From Anaeramoeba flamelloides (Eukaryota; Metamonada; Anaeramoebidae): a stretch of 64,000 nucleotides of DNA. How positions within the stretch are numbered: the stretch's first letter is position 1; every line of letters starts with the position of its first letter. Location of the stretch: contig JANTQA010000042.1 in the NCBI GenBank assembly GCA_027625915.1, forward strand, positions 67,001 to 131,000. Reading direction: 5' to 3'. The notes below the pieces were generated by a model. That model did no database searches. It was given only the letters and a program-made list of their open reading frames with translations, and was not told where the DNA came from. The translations under genes were made by a program, and so were the position numbers. Positions 11,366 to 22,000 of this stretch are shown piece after piece.

Positions 11366-14300
11366 TTAGTTTTCAGAGGTTTCACTTTTTTTAGATTTTT
11401 CTTCATTTTCTGTATCCGATTTGGATTTTGATCCTGATTCAGATCCTGATTTTGACCCTGATTCAGATTCTGATTTGGATCCTGATTCAGATCCTGATTT
11501 TGACCCTGATTCAGAACTCGATTTAGTTTTAATATCCTTTTCATTCAAATTTTTGTTTAATTCATCATTCGAACCAGAATCGGAATCAGAATCAGAATTA
11601 GATTCTGATCCAGATTTATTCTTTTTTTCAGAATTTGATGATAATTTTTCATCCTCTGATTTCTCCTTTTCATTTTTTTCAAGTGTTAAACTGCTTCCAG
11701 AAAGCATCATATTGACAAAATCTTCACAACTTAATTTACCTGAGCCAGTTTTGTCTCCTAATGAAATCATTAAATTCAATTCCTCCTCTGGGATAACTTC
11801 GCCAACTTTAGTTCCAAGTTTTCTAAGATCACTAATTGTTATAAATCCATCACCATCTTCATCAAGCATGGAAAATGTCTTCTCAAGTCCTACCCGGTGA
11901 TTTTCTGTAACAAGATTTTGGCCAAGATAACTTAAAAATTCAACAAAATCAATTTGACCTATTTATTTTTAAAAATTAAAAATAAAAATTGAAAATAAGA
12001 TATAATGGGGGATTAAAGAGGGAATAAAAAAGATAAATATTTAATAATTTGTTTAAATGCAGAAATGGTCAAATGGTATAATTAAAAAAAGAAAACACCA
12101 ACAAAAGTTTAAAAGTGTAAAAAGTGTAGCATTGTATTTTGATGAAGAAATTGTGATAATGAGTGAAATAAAAATTTCTAAGATTTTAGCATGATAGAAT
12201 TTCTGTTTCCAATGATTTTAAATTTAAATGGCTTATTTTTGGCATATTACATCCATTCCAAGCCTGATGTGAATTAGTTAATTTTATTCGAAATTAGTTG
12301 TACATCTTGGAATTCATTCCAAATAAAACATATGTCAATATTGAATCCAGGTTTTAATGCCAAAGACAAGATTACAATAAAGGAAAACCTTCTTAAACAG
12401 CTTTATAATTTTTTTTTATTTTTATAACATTTGTTGAAAAAATTTAAAAAAATTTCCTTTTTGAAAAGGATCTTAAATACAAAACACATTAAGAGAAGGT
12501 TTTAGAAAGAAATCAGCAATCGCAGAAAATACAAGAAACACGGAAAATACAATTGAATATTTAAATTGAAATGAGTTTAAGGATGATGACTCAAAATGAA
12601 CCCAAATATTGATAAAATTATAAAAACAAATCAATTATCTCAAATAAAATATTTAAGTATTTGGATAAAAAAAGAGAAAAATTTACAAAAAAACTGTAAT
12701 AAAAGGCTCATTTTTAAAATTTGATACCCGCATTGCTGTATTAAATTTTAAAAATACTTTTAATGAGATAAAATCAAATAATGAAAATTAAAAAAAATAA
12801 TAAAAGATATATTATAATGATTGATAATAGCAAAAAGTTTTGGTTCAATTAATTTTAAAATAATTAGAAAAACAATAAAAAAAATTTATTTTATATAAAA
12901 TTATGAAAACGTTTTTATGAAAATATTATCAAGGTGTAGGCTTGGTATCTGACCGGGAGATCTAAGCCAAATTTCAAAATTAGGGGCAAACTTTTTGATT
13001 ATTATTTTTTTCTTTTTTTCGTTTGTCTTTCAAAAAATAAAATGATAACACTATATTTTGATTTATTAATCTATATGGTTATTATCTCTAAACACTTTCG
13101 TAAAATACATTTTATTTCAAAAAAAAAAAACATTAAACAAATTTTTTTCTGATGAAAAATCTGCCCTTATTTTTGAAATTTAGCTTATTATCAACTATAA
13201 TATTTGCTCTTATTTCACATTTTCTTTTATTAAAAATCATTACATATACGAATCATTGTCAAATGTTTTCAGATGATTTAATTTTAATAATAAAAGGAAA
13301 TATAAATCAAATAAATTAAAAAATTAAATTCAATATATGAAATAATAACTCAATTTGGATTAAAACCCAATAAATTCAAAATAGAAATTTCAAAAGATTT
13401 TTTTAAAAAAAGATTGAATATTTAGGTATTTACTTGGATAAAATTTCCCATTTGGTATATAATCTGAAAAGGACAAAAGAAACTTATAATAATTATTAAC
13501 AATTATTTAATAATAACTTATTGAATAATAATTTAAAAATTAGATTATTTAAATCTTTTATAACAAGCCAATTAACATATGGATTAGAAATATATAATTA
13601 TAAAATAGTAACAACTTTAAATAATTTCAATTCTTGGATAAATTCATGTATTACTGAAATATGTAAAATAAACAGAAATACTGCAGTTCTTATATAAAAA
13701 ACAGAATTTAAATTTGAAAATTTGGCAATTTCAGTTAATAAAAAGAAATTTAAATTCAAAAATAAATTAAAAGAATTTTGTCTCTTCCTTATTTGGAAAA
13801 ATTAATAAAATTGAATCAAAGAAGAATTAATAAAATCAACTGGCATTCAAAAAACCTAAAGATTCTTAAAAAAGAAATTTATAATTACAATTATAATGAA
13901 TTGCTAAATTCTACCAGTTGGAAGTTTCGTTAGTTGTTTTTTAATTTTTGAAATAAAAAGAAAATTGAAGGAATTTTCTTTTAATTTCTAAAATTAAAAA
14001 AAACCGCCGTTAGGTTTTCAGAATTTAAAAGAATTGAGTTAAAATCAAAGATTTTTCTCTATTCTTTTGAATTCTGGAAAACCTAGGCACTTGACGGCAC
14101 TCTACGGACACTCTACGGAATCTTTCGTTAACTTTTCCGGGATTTAAAAGAATTGTGTAAAATCAAAGATTTTATTCTATTCTTTTAAATTCTGGAAAAG
14201 CGCCGTTAGGTTTTCTTGAGTTTTCTGTTTATTTGGAAAACCTCAAAAAAACCTAGAACACTTCACAAATAAAATAAACTCTTTTTTCAAACAAAAGGGC

Positions 14301-16465
14301 ACACCTCCCAAATCATCAATAACATCGAATTTGATTGTTAATAAGATAATTACTTATTGGTGAATTTCATTTTAATTATTCATTTTTTCATTTTTTCATT
14401 TTTTTTTTTATTTATGGATATTGAACAGTTGGGAAATGAAAAAGCAAGATAAGAAGAAACTAATTTGGAAATAATCTATCAGTATATAAATGGAAACAGT
14501 TTAAGTTTGATTTCGAATGAGCTAGATATAGGAATTAAGAAAGACCATTATTGGATTGATGTATGGAACAAAGAAAAAAGAGAAATAAAGAAAAAAAATT
14601 CCAACAAAATATGGAGATGAATTGCGGCTTTAACTTGGAAATGGGACTTTAAAGAGCAAAAGTTTGACGTGTAAAGAATTATCAATGAAATTTCGGGAAC
14701 TTTTTCTCAATTTTACTTGTTCAAAGGTTTTTATTGATTTTATAGATAATTATATTTCCCTACAATTTAAAAAACGAGATTTCTCATTTCAAATAAAAGA
14801 ACACACCAATTTTTAAAATATTGAATTTTAATTTTTATTGTTTTGTTTTGATGAGTTTTAAAGATTCGGTTGAGTGTTTTTTTATGTTTTAAAGCGTTTC
14901 TTAGATTTTAGAATGATATCACAATTAATTTGATTCAATTATGAATAATTCTTGAAATTTTTTGTGCCTTTTATTTGAAAAAGAGTTTAGAAAACCTCAA
15001 AAAAACCGAGAACACTTAACAAATAAAACAGAAAACCTCAAGAAGACGCCATTAGGTTTTCCAAAATTTAAAAGAATTGAGTTAAATCTTTGATTTTACT
15101 CAATTCTTTTGAATTCTGGAAAACCTAGGCACTTGACGGCACTTGACGGACACTTTTGTTAGCTTTTTTTTAATTTGAGAAATAAAAAGAAAATTTTTGA
15201 ATTTTTCTTTTAATTTCAAAATTTAAAAAAAAGCTAGGCACTCGACGACACTCAAATGTACTCCACAGCACTTGACTGACACTTTCACTAAGTTTTCAAG
15301 AATTTAAAAGCTATGAAAAAATCTATTAGATTCTACTCGGTTCATCTGAATTCTGGAAAACCTGGGTACTCAACATTTCTCATCAGTTATTTTTTTCCAT
15401 ATTTGAGTTTTTTTAGATGAGTAGACTGTTTTCAAAACTATGAGTTAATTATCTATTCAAGTCAATATCCTATAGTCGAATTTAACTAAAATTCGTTGTA
15501 ACATTCATTTAAAATTTTTACCCCAAAATAAACCTTTTTTTCTCAACTTGAGACTTTTAAAAATCGTGGTACTATTGACAACAATAAATACAAAAGCCTC
15601 AAGAGTTTGAAGAACTGTGGTGTTGGTTATATTGTGAATATAACTTTTTATTAACAAGGGTGGAAAGTTAATAACTGAAATTGTAGTTTTGTCTAACTTT
15701 TTTTTTTCCATTTTATTTTTTCATACTAGCGATGTGTAGCAGTTTATGTCCCTTATAAAAAACTTGTTCAATCTTTTTGTAACATTTCAAATATAATAAC
15801 AGTATTTGGAAATGATCTCTTAAAAATTAGGATATTACATGAAATTATAAGAGCACACAAATCGAATCTATTGTGAAAATGGGATCACCACCAAGCAACA
15901 AAGGCATATATTTTATAAACCAAAATTAAGAAAAATTTCTTTTTGTTTTTTGCAAGAAGGAAACAAGGGGATTTTTTTCTTTTTTTTTTTATTTTTGAGA
16001 AATGAAATGGATCTTTTTTGTTTTCAGAATTAACTTTGGAATTGTGTTTTTGTTTTGTTTTGTTCAACCAATAAATTTTAAAGTTAAAAGATAAAAAAAA
16101 TTGTAGAAAATTAAAAGAAGAGAGAGCAAATTCAAACCATTCCCATCAAGATCAATTTCAGAGATCTATTATCAAATAAAAAAATTAGAAGACAAAGAGT
16201 TGTTATTTGTGAAAAGGTAAATTCACTTGGTTAAGGCAAGGCACCGAATTAAGAAAGAAACAAGAAATCAAGAAAAAAAATGTAAAAAAAAAAATTTTGT
16301 TTAATTTACCATCTCTTTTGCTTCTTCCAACGATGGGTTATGCCCTAAGCTTTGAATTACAAGTCTTAATTCTTTTGGTGAAATTAATCCGTCTCCATCT
16401 CTATCAAACAACCGAAAAGATTCAAGAAGTTCATTTAATTGAACAGTTGATAAACAGTCTACCAT
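11366..16465 (-). CDS. Calmodulin-like EF-hand protein with Ser/Glu-rich tail
   Basis: Three exons join in phase: 16465-16310 (52 codons, ATG start), 16165-16138 (28 nt) and 11958-11366, giving 258 residues. Introns are GTAAAT..ATAG (144 nt) and GTTTGA..ATAG (4,179 nt). Four EF hands sit in calmodulin spacing. EF1 is DRDGDGLISPKE (21-32) and EF2 is DLDGNGQIDFVE (57-68). EF3 is DEDGDGFITISD (94-105), with Asp at position 12. EF4 is DKTGSGKLSCED (130-141), weakened by Thr and Ser at positions 3 and 5. EF1 and EF2 look fully calcium-competent. After residue 148 a tail of about 110 residues is made of repeated Ser, Gly, Glu, Lys and Asp, encoded by a tandem repeat of about 45 bp. Calmodulin or centrin families normally stop after EF4, so the tail is an addition. 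The partner is unknown; a calcium sensor is the likely role. Confidence 0.88.
12971..13180. repeat. 210-bp inverted-repeat element, family D copy 1
   Basis: Left end ATTTCAAAATTAGGGGCAAA and right end the inverse of AATTTCAAAAATAAGGGC give short terminal inverted repeats. A second copy with the same order of internal words lies at 46035-46249. There is no coding capacity; MITE-like. Confidence 0.7.
13230..13930 (+). mobile_element. LINE (non-LTR) reverse-transcriptase fragment
   Basis: Reading on the plus strand, the reverse-transcriptase catalytic box appears as MFSDDLILIIKG near 13267-13302 (an F-S-D-D version of Y-x-D-D). It is followed by FGLKPNKFKIEIS (about 13354), EYLGIYLDKI (about 13418) and LFKSFITSQLTYGLEIYNYK (about 13549-13608). 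This order of motifs (catalytic box, GLK.N..K, YLG, thumb with YG.EIY) is typical of LINE-type enzymes. A trailing Lys/Phe/Asn-rich section runs to about 13925. Several stop codons and frame changes show it is dead, and the endonuclease and finger regions are missing. It lies inside the EF-hand gene's large intron, antisense to that gene. Confidence 0.7.
13930..14272. repeat. GTTAGG hairpin cluster (left part)
   Basis: Contains two inverted modules of GTTAGGTTTTCAGAATTTAA and TTGAATTCTGGAAAACCTAG with the spacer words CACTTGACGGCACTCTACGG. The cluster is interrupted by the 715-bp element at 14275-14989; words such as ACCTAGAACACTTCACAAAT recur, slightly changed, immediately after that element. 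Confidence 0.6.
14275..14989 (+). mobile_element. 720-bp inverted-repeat element with coding remnant, copy 2
   Basis: Same termini and interior as the element at 3012-3732. The conserved coding trace LSLISNELDIGIKKDHYWID plus VWNKEK is kept, while the downstream part has decayed. It sits inside a GTTAGG hairpin cluster, so it inserted after that cluster existed. The family is unknown; a DNA transposon fossil is most likely. Confidence 0.65.
14990..15370. repeat. GTTAGG hairpin cluster (right part)
   Basis: Modules reading GGTTTTCCAAAATTTAAAAG and the inverse AATTCTGGAAAACCTAGG are separated by the decamer words GGCACTTGACGGCACTTGAC and by TAGGCACTCGACGACACTCA. The arms can form hairpins of about 35 bp. 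No coding content. Confidence 0.6.
15376..15735. repeat. 360-bp dispersed repeat, family I copy 1
   Basis: Aligns by eye with 17790-18145. Shared words include GAGACTTTTAAAAATCGTGG versus GAGACTTTTAAAATCGTAGT and TTGTCTAACTTT near the right end. Both copies follow GTTAGG hairpin modules in the same order, so a larger unit including the hairpins was duplicated. The open stretch at 15505-15711 lies within it and is not conserved as a protein. Confidence 0.55.
16138..16165 (-). other. 28-nt microexon completing EF-hand 2
   Basis: Reverse strand reads ATAG, then ATC TCT GAA ATT GAT CTT (I S E I D L), GAT GGG AAT G (D G N and the first base of Gly), then GTTTGA. This supplies exactly the residues missing between exon 1 (ends ..EEAKEM, phase 0) and exon 3 (starts GT CAA ATT GAT, Q I D F V E), rebuilding the loop DLDGNGQIDFVE. 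Phase, splice sites and the calmodulin alignment all agree. Confidence 0.88.
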
Positions 16466-18151
16466 CAAAATTTCTTAGTTTATCGAAAAAATAAATTTGG
16501 GATTGAAAAAAAAATAAATCCAATAATATATTCTACTTCTTATTTTTTCCTTTAAATTTGAGATACCATTGCTTTGTCTGTTCTTTTTGATAAAACTACT
16601 CAAAGACTAATCCAGTTAGAATGAAATACAACAATATCTAAACAAAAAAATTCTAATTTGGAATAGATAATATTTCTTCTCGTTTTCTTAAAATAATTGA
16701 AACTTAAGAATATAGCTTGTTACAAGATCATTGAAGATCTTTCTTTTGATTTGTATTGAATTTCGTTTGATCAAAAATTATAATTCTATTATCATTTTTT
16801 AAGTTTGGTCAATCTTGAAATGGAAAAAAACAATTATTTATTTGTTTGTTGTTGTTGTTCATTATTTTAAGTTACAGTTATTTGATATGAAACTTACTTG
16901 GTCTTTTAGGGTCGATGGATAAGAAATTATTTAAAATTGGTATCTAGTTACTGAATTGAAAAATCAAAATACTATATATTGACAGAGTTTAAACTAAAAA
17001 AAAGAAAAAATTGTGGTTTTTGTATTGAGATTTTTATTTGGTTTTGGTTTTATTTTAATATTTTAAAAAATTCTTCTATTTTTGGTTTTCTAAATCAAGC
17101 AAACAAACTTGAGAGTATATTGGATTCTTTTTTTTTTTTTATTAGTCAATGATTTATAAATAAGAATATTCCTTTTGACATCCTTAAAATAAATTATAAT
17201 TCTTTTTCATTTAAAAAATTTTATATTATATTAATATAGTGGTTGTTAATTCATCTTGTTTGGTGTTTAGTGTTTCGAGATTTCACAAGTATCGAGAAAA
17301 ATCAAACATTTTAATTTATTTTTTGAAAATTTTGGAAATAGGTATATTCTATATATTTATACTTGTTTTTGTTTTGAAAATCTATTGATTTTCTCATCAA
17401 AAAAAAAATTAAAAAAAAAAAATTGTTGTTAGGTTTGTTTTATTTTTACCAATAGAATTGACTAAAATCTTTGTGTCTTTCTCTATTCTTTTGAATCCTG
17501 GAAAACCGCCGTTAAGTTTTCTTGAGTTTTCTGTTTTTTTGGAAAATGATTAGATTTTATAGAAAAATAGAGAAGACTCAAAAAAACCTAGAACACTTTA
17601 CAAATAAAATAGAAAATCTCAAAAAACCTAGGAAACTTCACAAATAAAATAGAAAACCTTAAGAAAAGTTTCGTTAGGTTTTTTTAATTTGGAAAATGAA
17701 AAGAAAATTTCATAAATTTAATTGTTTTTTTCGCAAATTAAAAAAAAAAAACTAGGCGCTCCACAGTACTTGAGGGACACAGAATATTTATTATCAATTA
17801 TTTTTTTTATCTGTGTTTGAGTTTTGTTAAATGAAATGTGTATTTTCATAACCATTAGTTATTATTTCTTCAAAAAAAAATCATAAGGCTGAAGGTAAGA
17901 AAAAATCATTCCGACATCCATTTTAACAATTTTACCAGGAAATTGAACGTTTTTTTCAAGACTAGAGACTTTTAAAATCGTAGTATTATTTACAATAATA
18001 GGTAAAATAGTCACAAGATTTTTAAGGGCTGAAATGGTGATTATATTCTGAATAAACTTGATTAATATGGAAGAAAGGAGAATTGTAGTGAATGGCTTGT
18101 CTAACTTTGAATTTTCAATTTTATTTTTCCATTCTTGTATAGTGATGTCTC

Positions 18152-18182
<31 letters not shown>

Positions 18183-19099
18183 TTTCTTGAATAATAAAGT
18201 ATTAAATTGTTTACTATGGATCACAATTAAAAAAATATTATTGCAATTTTTTTTTGCTATTTTCAAATTTTACAATTAAGACCTAAATAATTAGTATTAT
18301 CTTATTTAAAAACTATGATATATATTTCGAACATTTCCTAAAAGTTATATTTTTTTTTAATTTATTAATTCCAAAATTTTCAAAATAATTATCAACATTG
18401 TAAACCTAAAAAATGATGTTTTTAGTATAAATTTTGTTTTAAAATTAATCTATTTTCAAACAAAACAGAAATAATTTGTTAAAAGAATCTATTTGTTGAA
18501 TTATTTAATTTTTCAAAACAATTGTATTTTTTTGCAAACTGAACTACACATCGCTACAAATTTAAGAAAGATATTTTGCAACTTTGTAGTTTGAATATTA
18601 ATAATTCGACCTTTAAATATGTGGTGAAAGGTAGATTTTTATCTGAAATTCTTGGGGATTTTTTACAAATACAAGGATCATTTTAAAGTGATGAGAGCAA
18701 CAAATATTACTACTTGACTAATTGAATTTTGAGAGGAATTTGAACTATGTAACACAATATGATTTAACTTCAATAATAACTTACTTTAATTCTTAGACTT
18801 CTCTTTGGTAGAAGCTAATTCCTTAAATATTCAACAAAAATAAAGAATAAAAAAAAAATAAAAAAATTAATAGTTTTATTAAATAGGATGTTTAACTGGA
18901 GAAAAAAATAAATTAATGATAATTGTGGTAATTATTAAAAATTAAAGAATTTTTCAGAAATTTTTTTTTCCAAGAAATATGAAATTAAATCAAAAAAAAA
19001 GAAAAGAGAAAAGAGAAAAGAGAAAAGAGAAAAAAGAAAAAAATAATAAAATAAAAATAAAAAAAATAAATAAAAAGGAATGTTTAAAAATAATCTTTT
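16466..19099. other. Intergenic DNA with repeats, no gene seen
   Basis: AT-rich DNA to about 17420, then GTTAGG hairpin modules (17430-17775), the second copy of a 360-bp repeat (17790-18145), a poly-A run (about 18149-18173), a diverged TTAA-family element (about 18180-18822) and an AAAAG microsatellite near 19000-19040. No convincing open frame. Confidence 0.55.
18180..18822. mobile_element. Diverged TTAA-family element
   Basis: The right two-thirds aligns with 46502-47250: shared words include GAGCAACAAATATTACTACT, TGACTAATTGAATTTTGAGA and the terminus GGTAGAAGCTAATTCC followed by TTAA (18823-18826). The left end is unclear because of a poly-A run. It is the oldest-looking member of the family in the window. 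Confidence 0.55.
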
Positions 19100-22000
19100 T
19101 TAAAAGAAATCATTATTCAAGTCTATATCATTAAAACCTTCGGTGTCTTGAACTTCCTTTTCCATATTTTCAATTTCATCATTTAATTTTCTCATTGTCA
19201 TTTCAAAAGCTAATTTGGTTTTACGATTTTTTTCGGATAGTCTTTGTTGGTCATTTTTAGCCTTTAAAAGGAGATTTGTGAGAACTTGATTTTTTTTTTC
19301 AAAAAGCTTTCGAGCGATCTCTTCTGATTCATCTTTAATGTAGACTGTTTTATTAAAAGGCAATCCGTCCTGTTTAGTGATAGTGATTGAAGGTTGATTA
19401 TTGACTTTGCGTATTGTGTTTATTAAGGAGCTTGTTAAGGAAACGAATCTGCGGGTAGACGCGTGTCGGTAATTGACATTATTGCTTTCGTAACTGTTTG
19501 TATTTGATTGGCTTAACAATCCCCTTGCAACCTTAGGTCCATCAGTATAACGAGTCCATAATAAATTTTTCAAAACATTTTGTTCGACCAATCGATATTC
19601 TTCAAGTACCTTATTTAGATAATCCATTTTGCATTCAAGTACGAAATTATGGATTTGTAACTCATTGATTTGGTTTAATAATGAGATTTTATCTTTTTGG
19701 ATGTTGATATTGTTTGGTAAGATACTAGACCTTCTTGAACTATTTTCTCCTCGATTTAAATTATTATCATCAAGATTGATTTTAGGTTCAAAGGACCTTC
19801 TTTTATTTTTCAATTTTCCTTTGTCTTCCTTTTCTTGATATAATTGATTGATTAAATCTTGTCTTTGTTTTAATTGTTGTCCATATTTTCTTATTTTATT
19901 TTTTAAATCGTTGATTGTGTTTTTTAAATCATCATTCTCGTTTTCTAATTCTTCATTTAAATTATTTAGTTGATTTAGTTTATTTTTCAAATCATTATTA
20001 CCAGACCTTCTTCTATTGCTTTTTCGGCTGGAATAGAAACTACTTGGTTTTAATAATTCATCTTCTTCTAATTGCTGGTTTTTTAAATTATTGTTATCCT
20101 TTTTTCAATTTATTAATTTGTGAATTATTCTCGAAAATTTGGTTATTTAAATCATCAATTTCATTATCTTTATCATTATTATCTTTTTTCAATTGATTAT
20201 TTTCATGAATAATTTGTTTGGTTTTCTTTTTTAAATCATTGTTTTCATTTTCTAATTCTTGATTGAGATCATTCAAATTTTCTAATTTATTTTTCAAATT
20301 ATTGATTCCAGACCTTCTTCTATTGCTGGAATATAAAACGTTAGGCTTTGTTGGCTTTAATAATTCTAATTCTTGTTCTTCATTTTGTTTTTTTAAATCG
20401 TCATTTACTTTTTTCAAATTATTACTCAAATTATTAAGATAAGATATTTTTTTTTGATTTCTTTTTAATTGGTTTTCTTTGTCTATCTTTTCCTCTTCTA
20501 AATCGTTAATTTTATTTTTCAAACCATCATTCTCATTTTTCAAATCCTCATTCTCATTTTTCAAATCATCATTTTCATTTTCTAATTCTTCATTTAAATT
20601 ATTTAAATTATCATTATTTAATTTCCATTTATTAAGTTCCTTTTTCAAATTTCGATTTTGTTTCGGTATTTGTAAATTCAAATCTTCATTTTTTTTTTCC
20701 AAATTCTCGTTTAAATTACTGAGCAAATTGATTTGCCTTTGGTTCCTTTTGATTTGCGTTTCCAAACTTTTCATTTCTTTATTTTTATTCAATAAATCTT
20801 TATTCAATGTATCATTTTCAATTGTTAAATTATTATTTTCATTTCGATATTTATTTGTTTCAAAATTGAGTTCCTTAATTTTCAGATTTAATAGGGTTAT
20901 TTGTTGCTCGAGTGTTTGGATTTCAATTTCTAAATCAGTAATTTCATTACGAAGTGTTTCCAAAGTTTCAATTTTATGGAAATTTGATTTTGGCTTTCTT
21001 AGTGATCTTAATTTCTCAATAAATTGGCTGCTAAGCAATAATTGGTTGGACAAATTACTGTTTTGTTGTTGGAAATCATTCAAGATTCGTTTTTTTTCTT
21101 CAATAAGTGTACTTAAGCTTTCGTTGATTTCGTCATCCTTTAGATTCTTCTGTGGCGTTGGCTTTAATACCGAGCGGATTTGTGGTTCCTTTTGTAACAG
21201 TGTTTTTAATCTCTCAATTTCAACCACTTTCAATTTCAGGTTCCTATTCAATTCTTTAATTTTTTCATTTAGTAATCCCAATTCAAGATTTCCGTTGTTG
21301 TTGTTTTTTAATGCAAGTTCTAGTCGATGGATTTTCTTTTCTGCATTGATCAATTCCTTTTGTAATTCCAAATTTCGATTCCTGTATTTCCTAATTTCGT
21401 TGAAATTGTCTTTATCATCGTTGTCGTCATCGTCATCACTCTTTTGATCTTTTAATTTATATTTATAATCAATTAATTCTTTGTCTTGTTGTAAAATTTG
21501 TTCTTTTAATTTCTTGATTTCATCATTTGCATCTTGATATTTCCTTTTTAATTCTTCGTCCTCAGAATCCGACTTGGTTCCATTGCCACTCTCATCGTCG
21601 TCTTGATCAGATCTCGTTGCTAATTTTTGTTTGAGATCATTCAACTGCTGTTGTAAAGACCCGTTCTTGGACTTATAGCGATCAATTCTTTGATCTCTTT
21701 TTTTAATTTCAGACATTAGTTTTAAATTGTCATTTAGTAATTTTTCTTCACTAATCGTGTTGTCTTTTTTAGTTCTTTCGCTATTCTCTTGTTCTAATTC
21801 TTCAACTTGGATTTTTTCTCCTTTAGATTTGGATCTGTTTTTGTTTTTCCTTTGTTCGTCTTGTAATTTCCTTTGTAAAGAACTTAATTTCCTATTCAAT
21901 TTTTCTCCATTTCGTTTTTCATTTTGTAGCTCATCACGTAAATTGTCTAATTCGTCCTGCGCCTTGTTACGCTCTGTTCTTACCTCCTCAAGTTCCTTTT

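Larger units (their letters stand above)
11959..16137 (-). other. 4.2-kb repeat-filled intron of the EF-hand gene
   Basis: The intron is more than ten times longer than the other two introns that can be placed in this window (144 and 377 nt). It holds, in plus-strand order, an inverted-repeat element (12971-13180), a LINE reverse-transcriptase remnant (about 13230-13930), hairpin modules (13930-14272 and 14990-15370) split by a 715-bp inverted-repeat element (14275-14989), and a block of 360 bp (15376-15735) that recurs at 17790-18145. The remaining sequence is plain AT-rich DNA. Confidence 0.75.

Noticed and set aside
12935-12968. GC-richer hairpin GGCTTGGTATCTGACCGGGA near an element edge, checked as a tRNA
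   Set aside because: No tRNA arms, T-loop or anticodon arrangement can be drawn; only a five-base stem.
16297-16494. Plus-strand open stretch opposite EF-hand exon 1
   Set aside because: The reverse strand encodes the EF-hand motif DRDGDGLISPKE with good splice sites; the plus-strand reading is its shadow.
15727-18556. Inverted 12-mer AGCGATGTGTAG / CTACACATCGCT as possible ends of one 2.8-kb element
   Set aside because: The right-hand copy aligns inside the TTAA family at a normal internal position, so the match is probably chance or a minor relic.
20479-21447. Long plus-strand Ser/Phe-rich open stretch
   Set aside because: It is the antisense of the coiled-coil gene; Lys/Asn/Glu codons read backwards give Phe/Ser/Leu and leave few stops.
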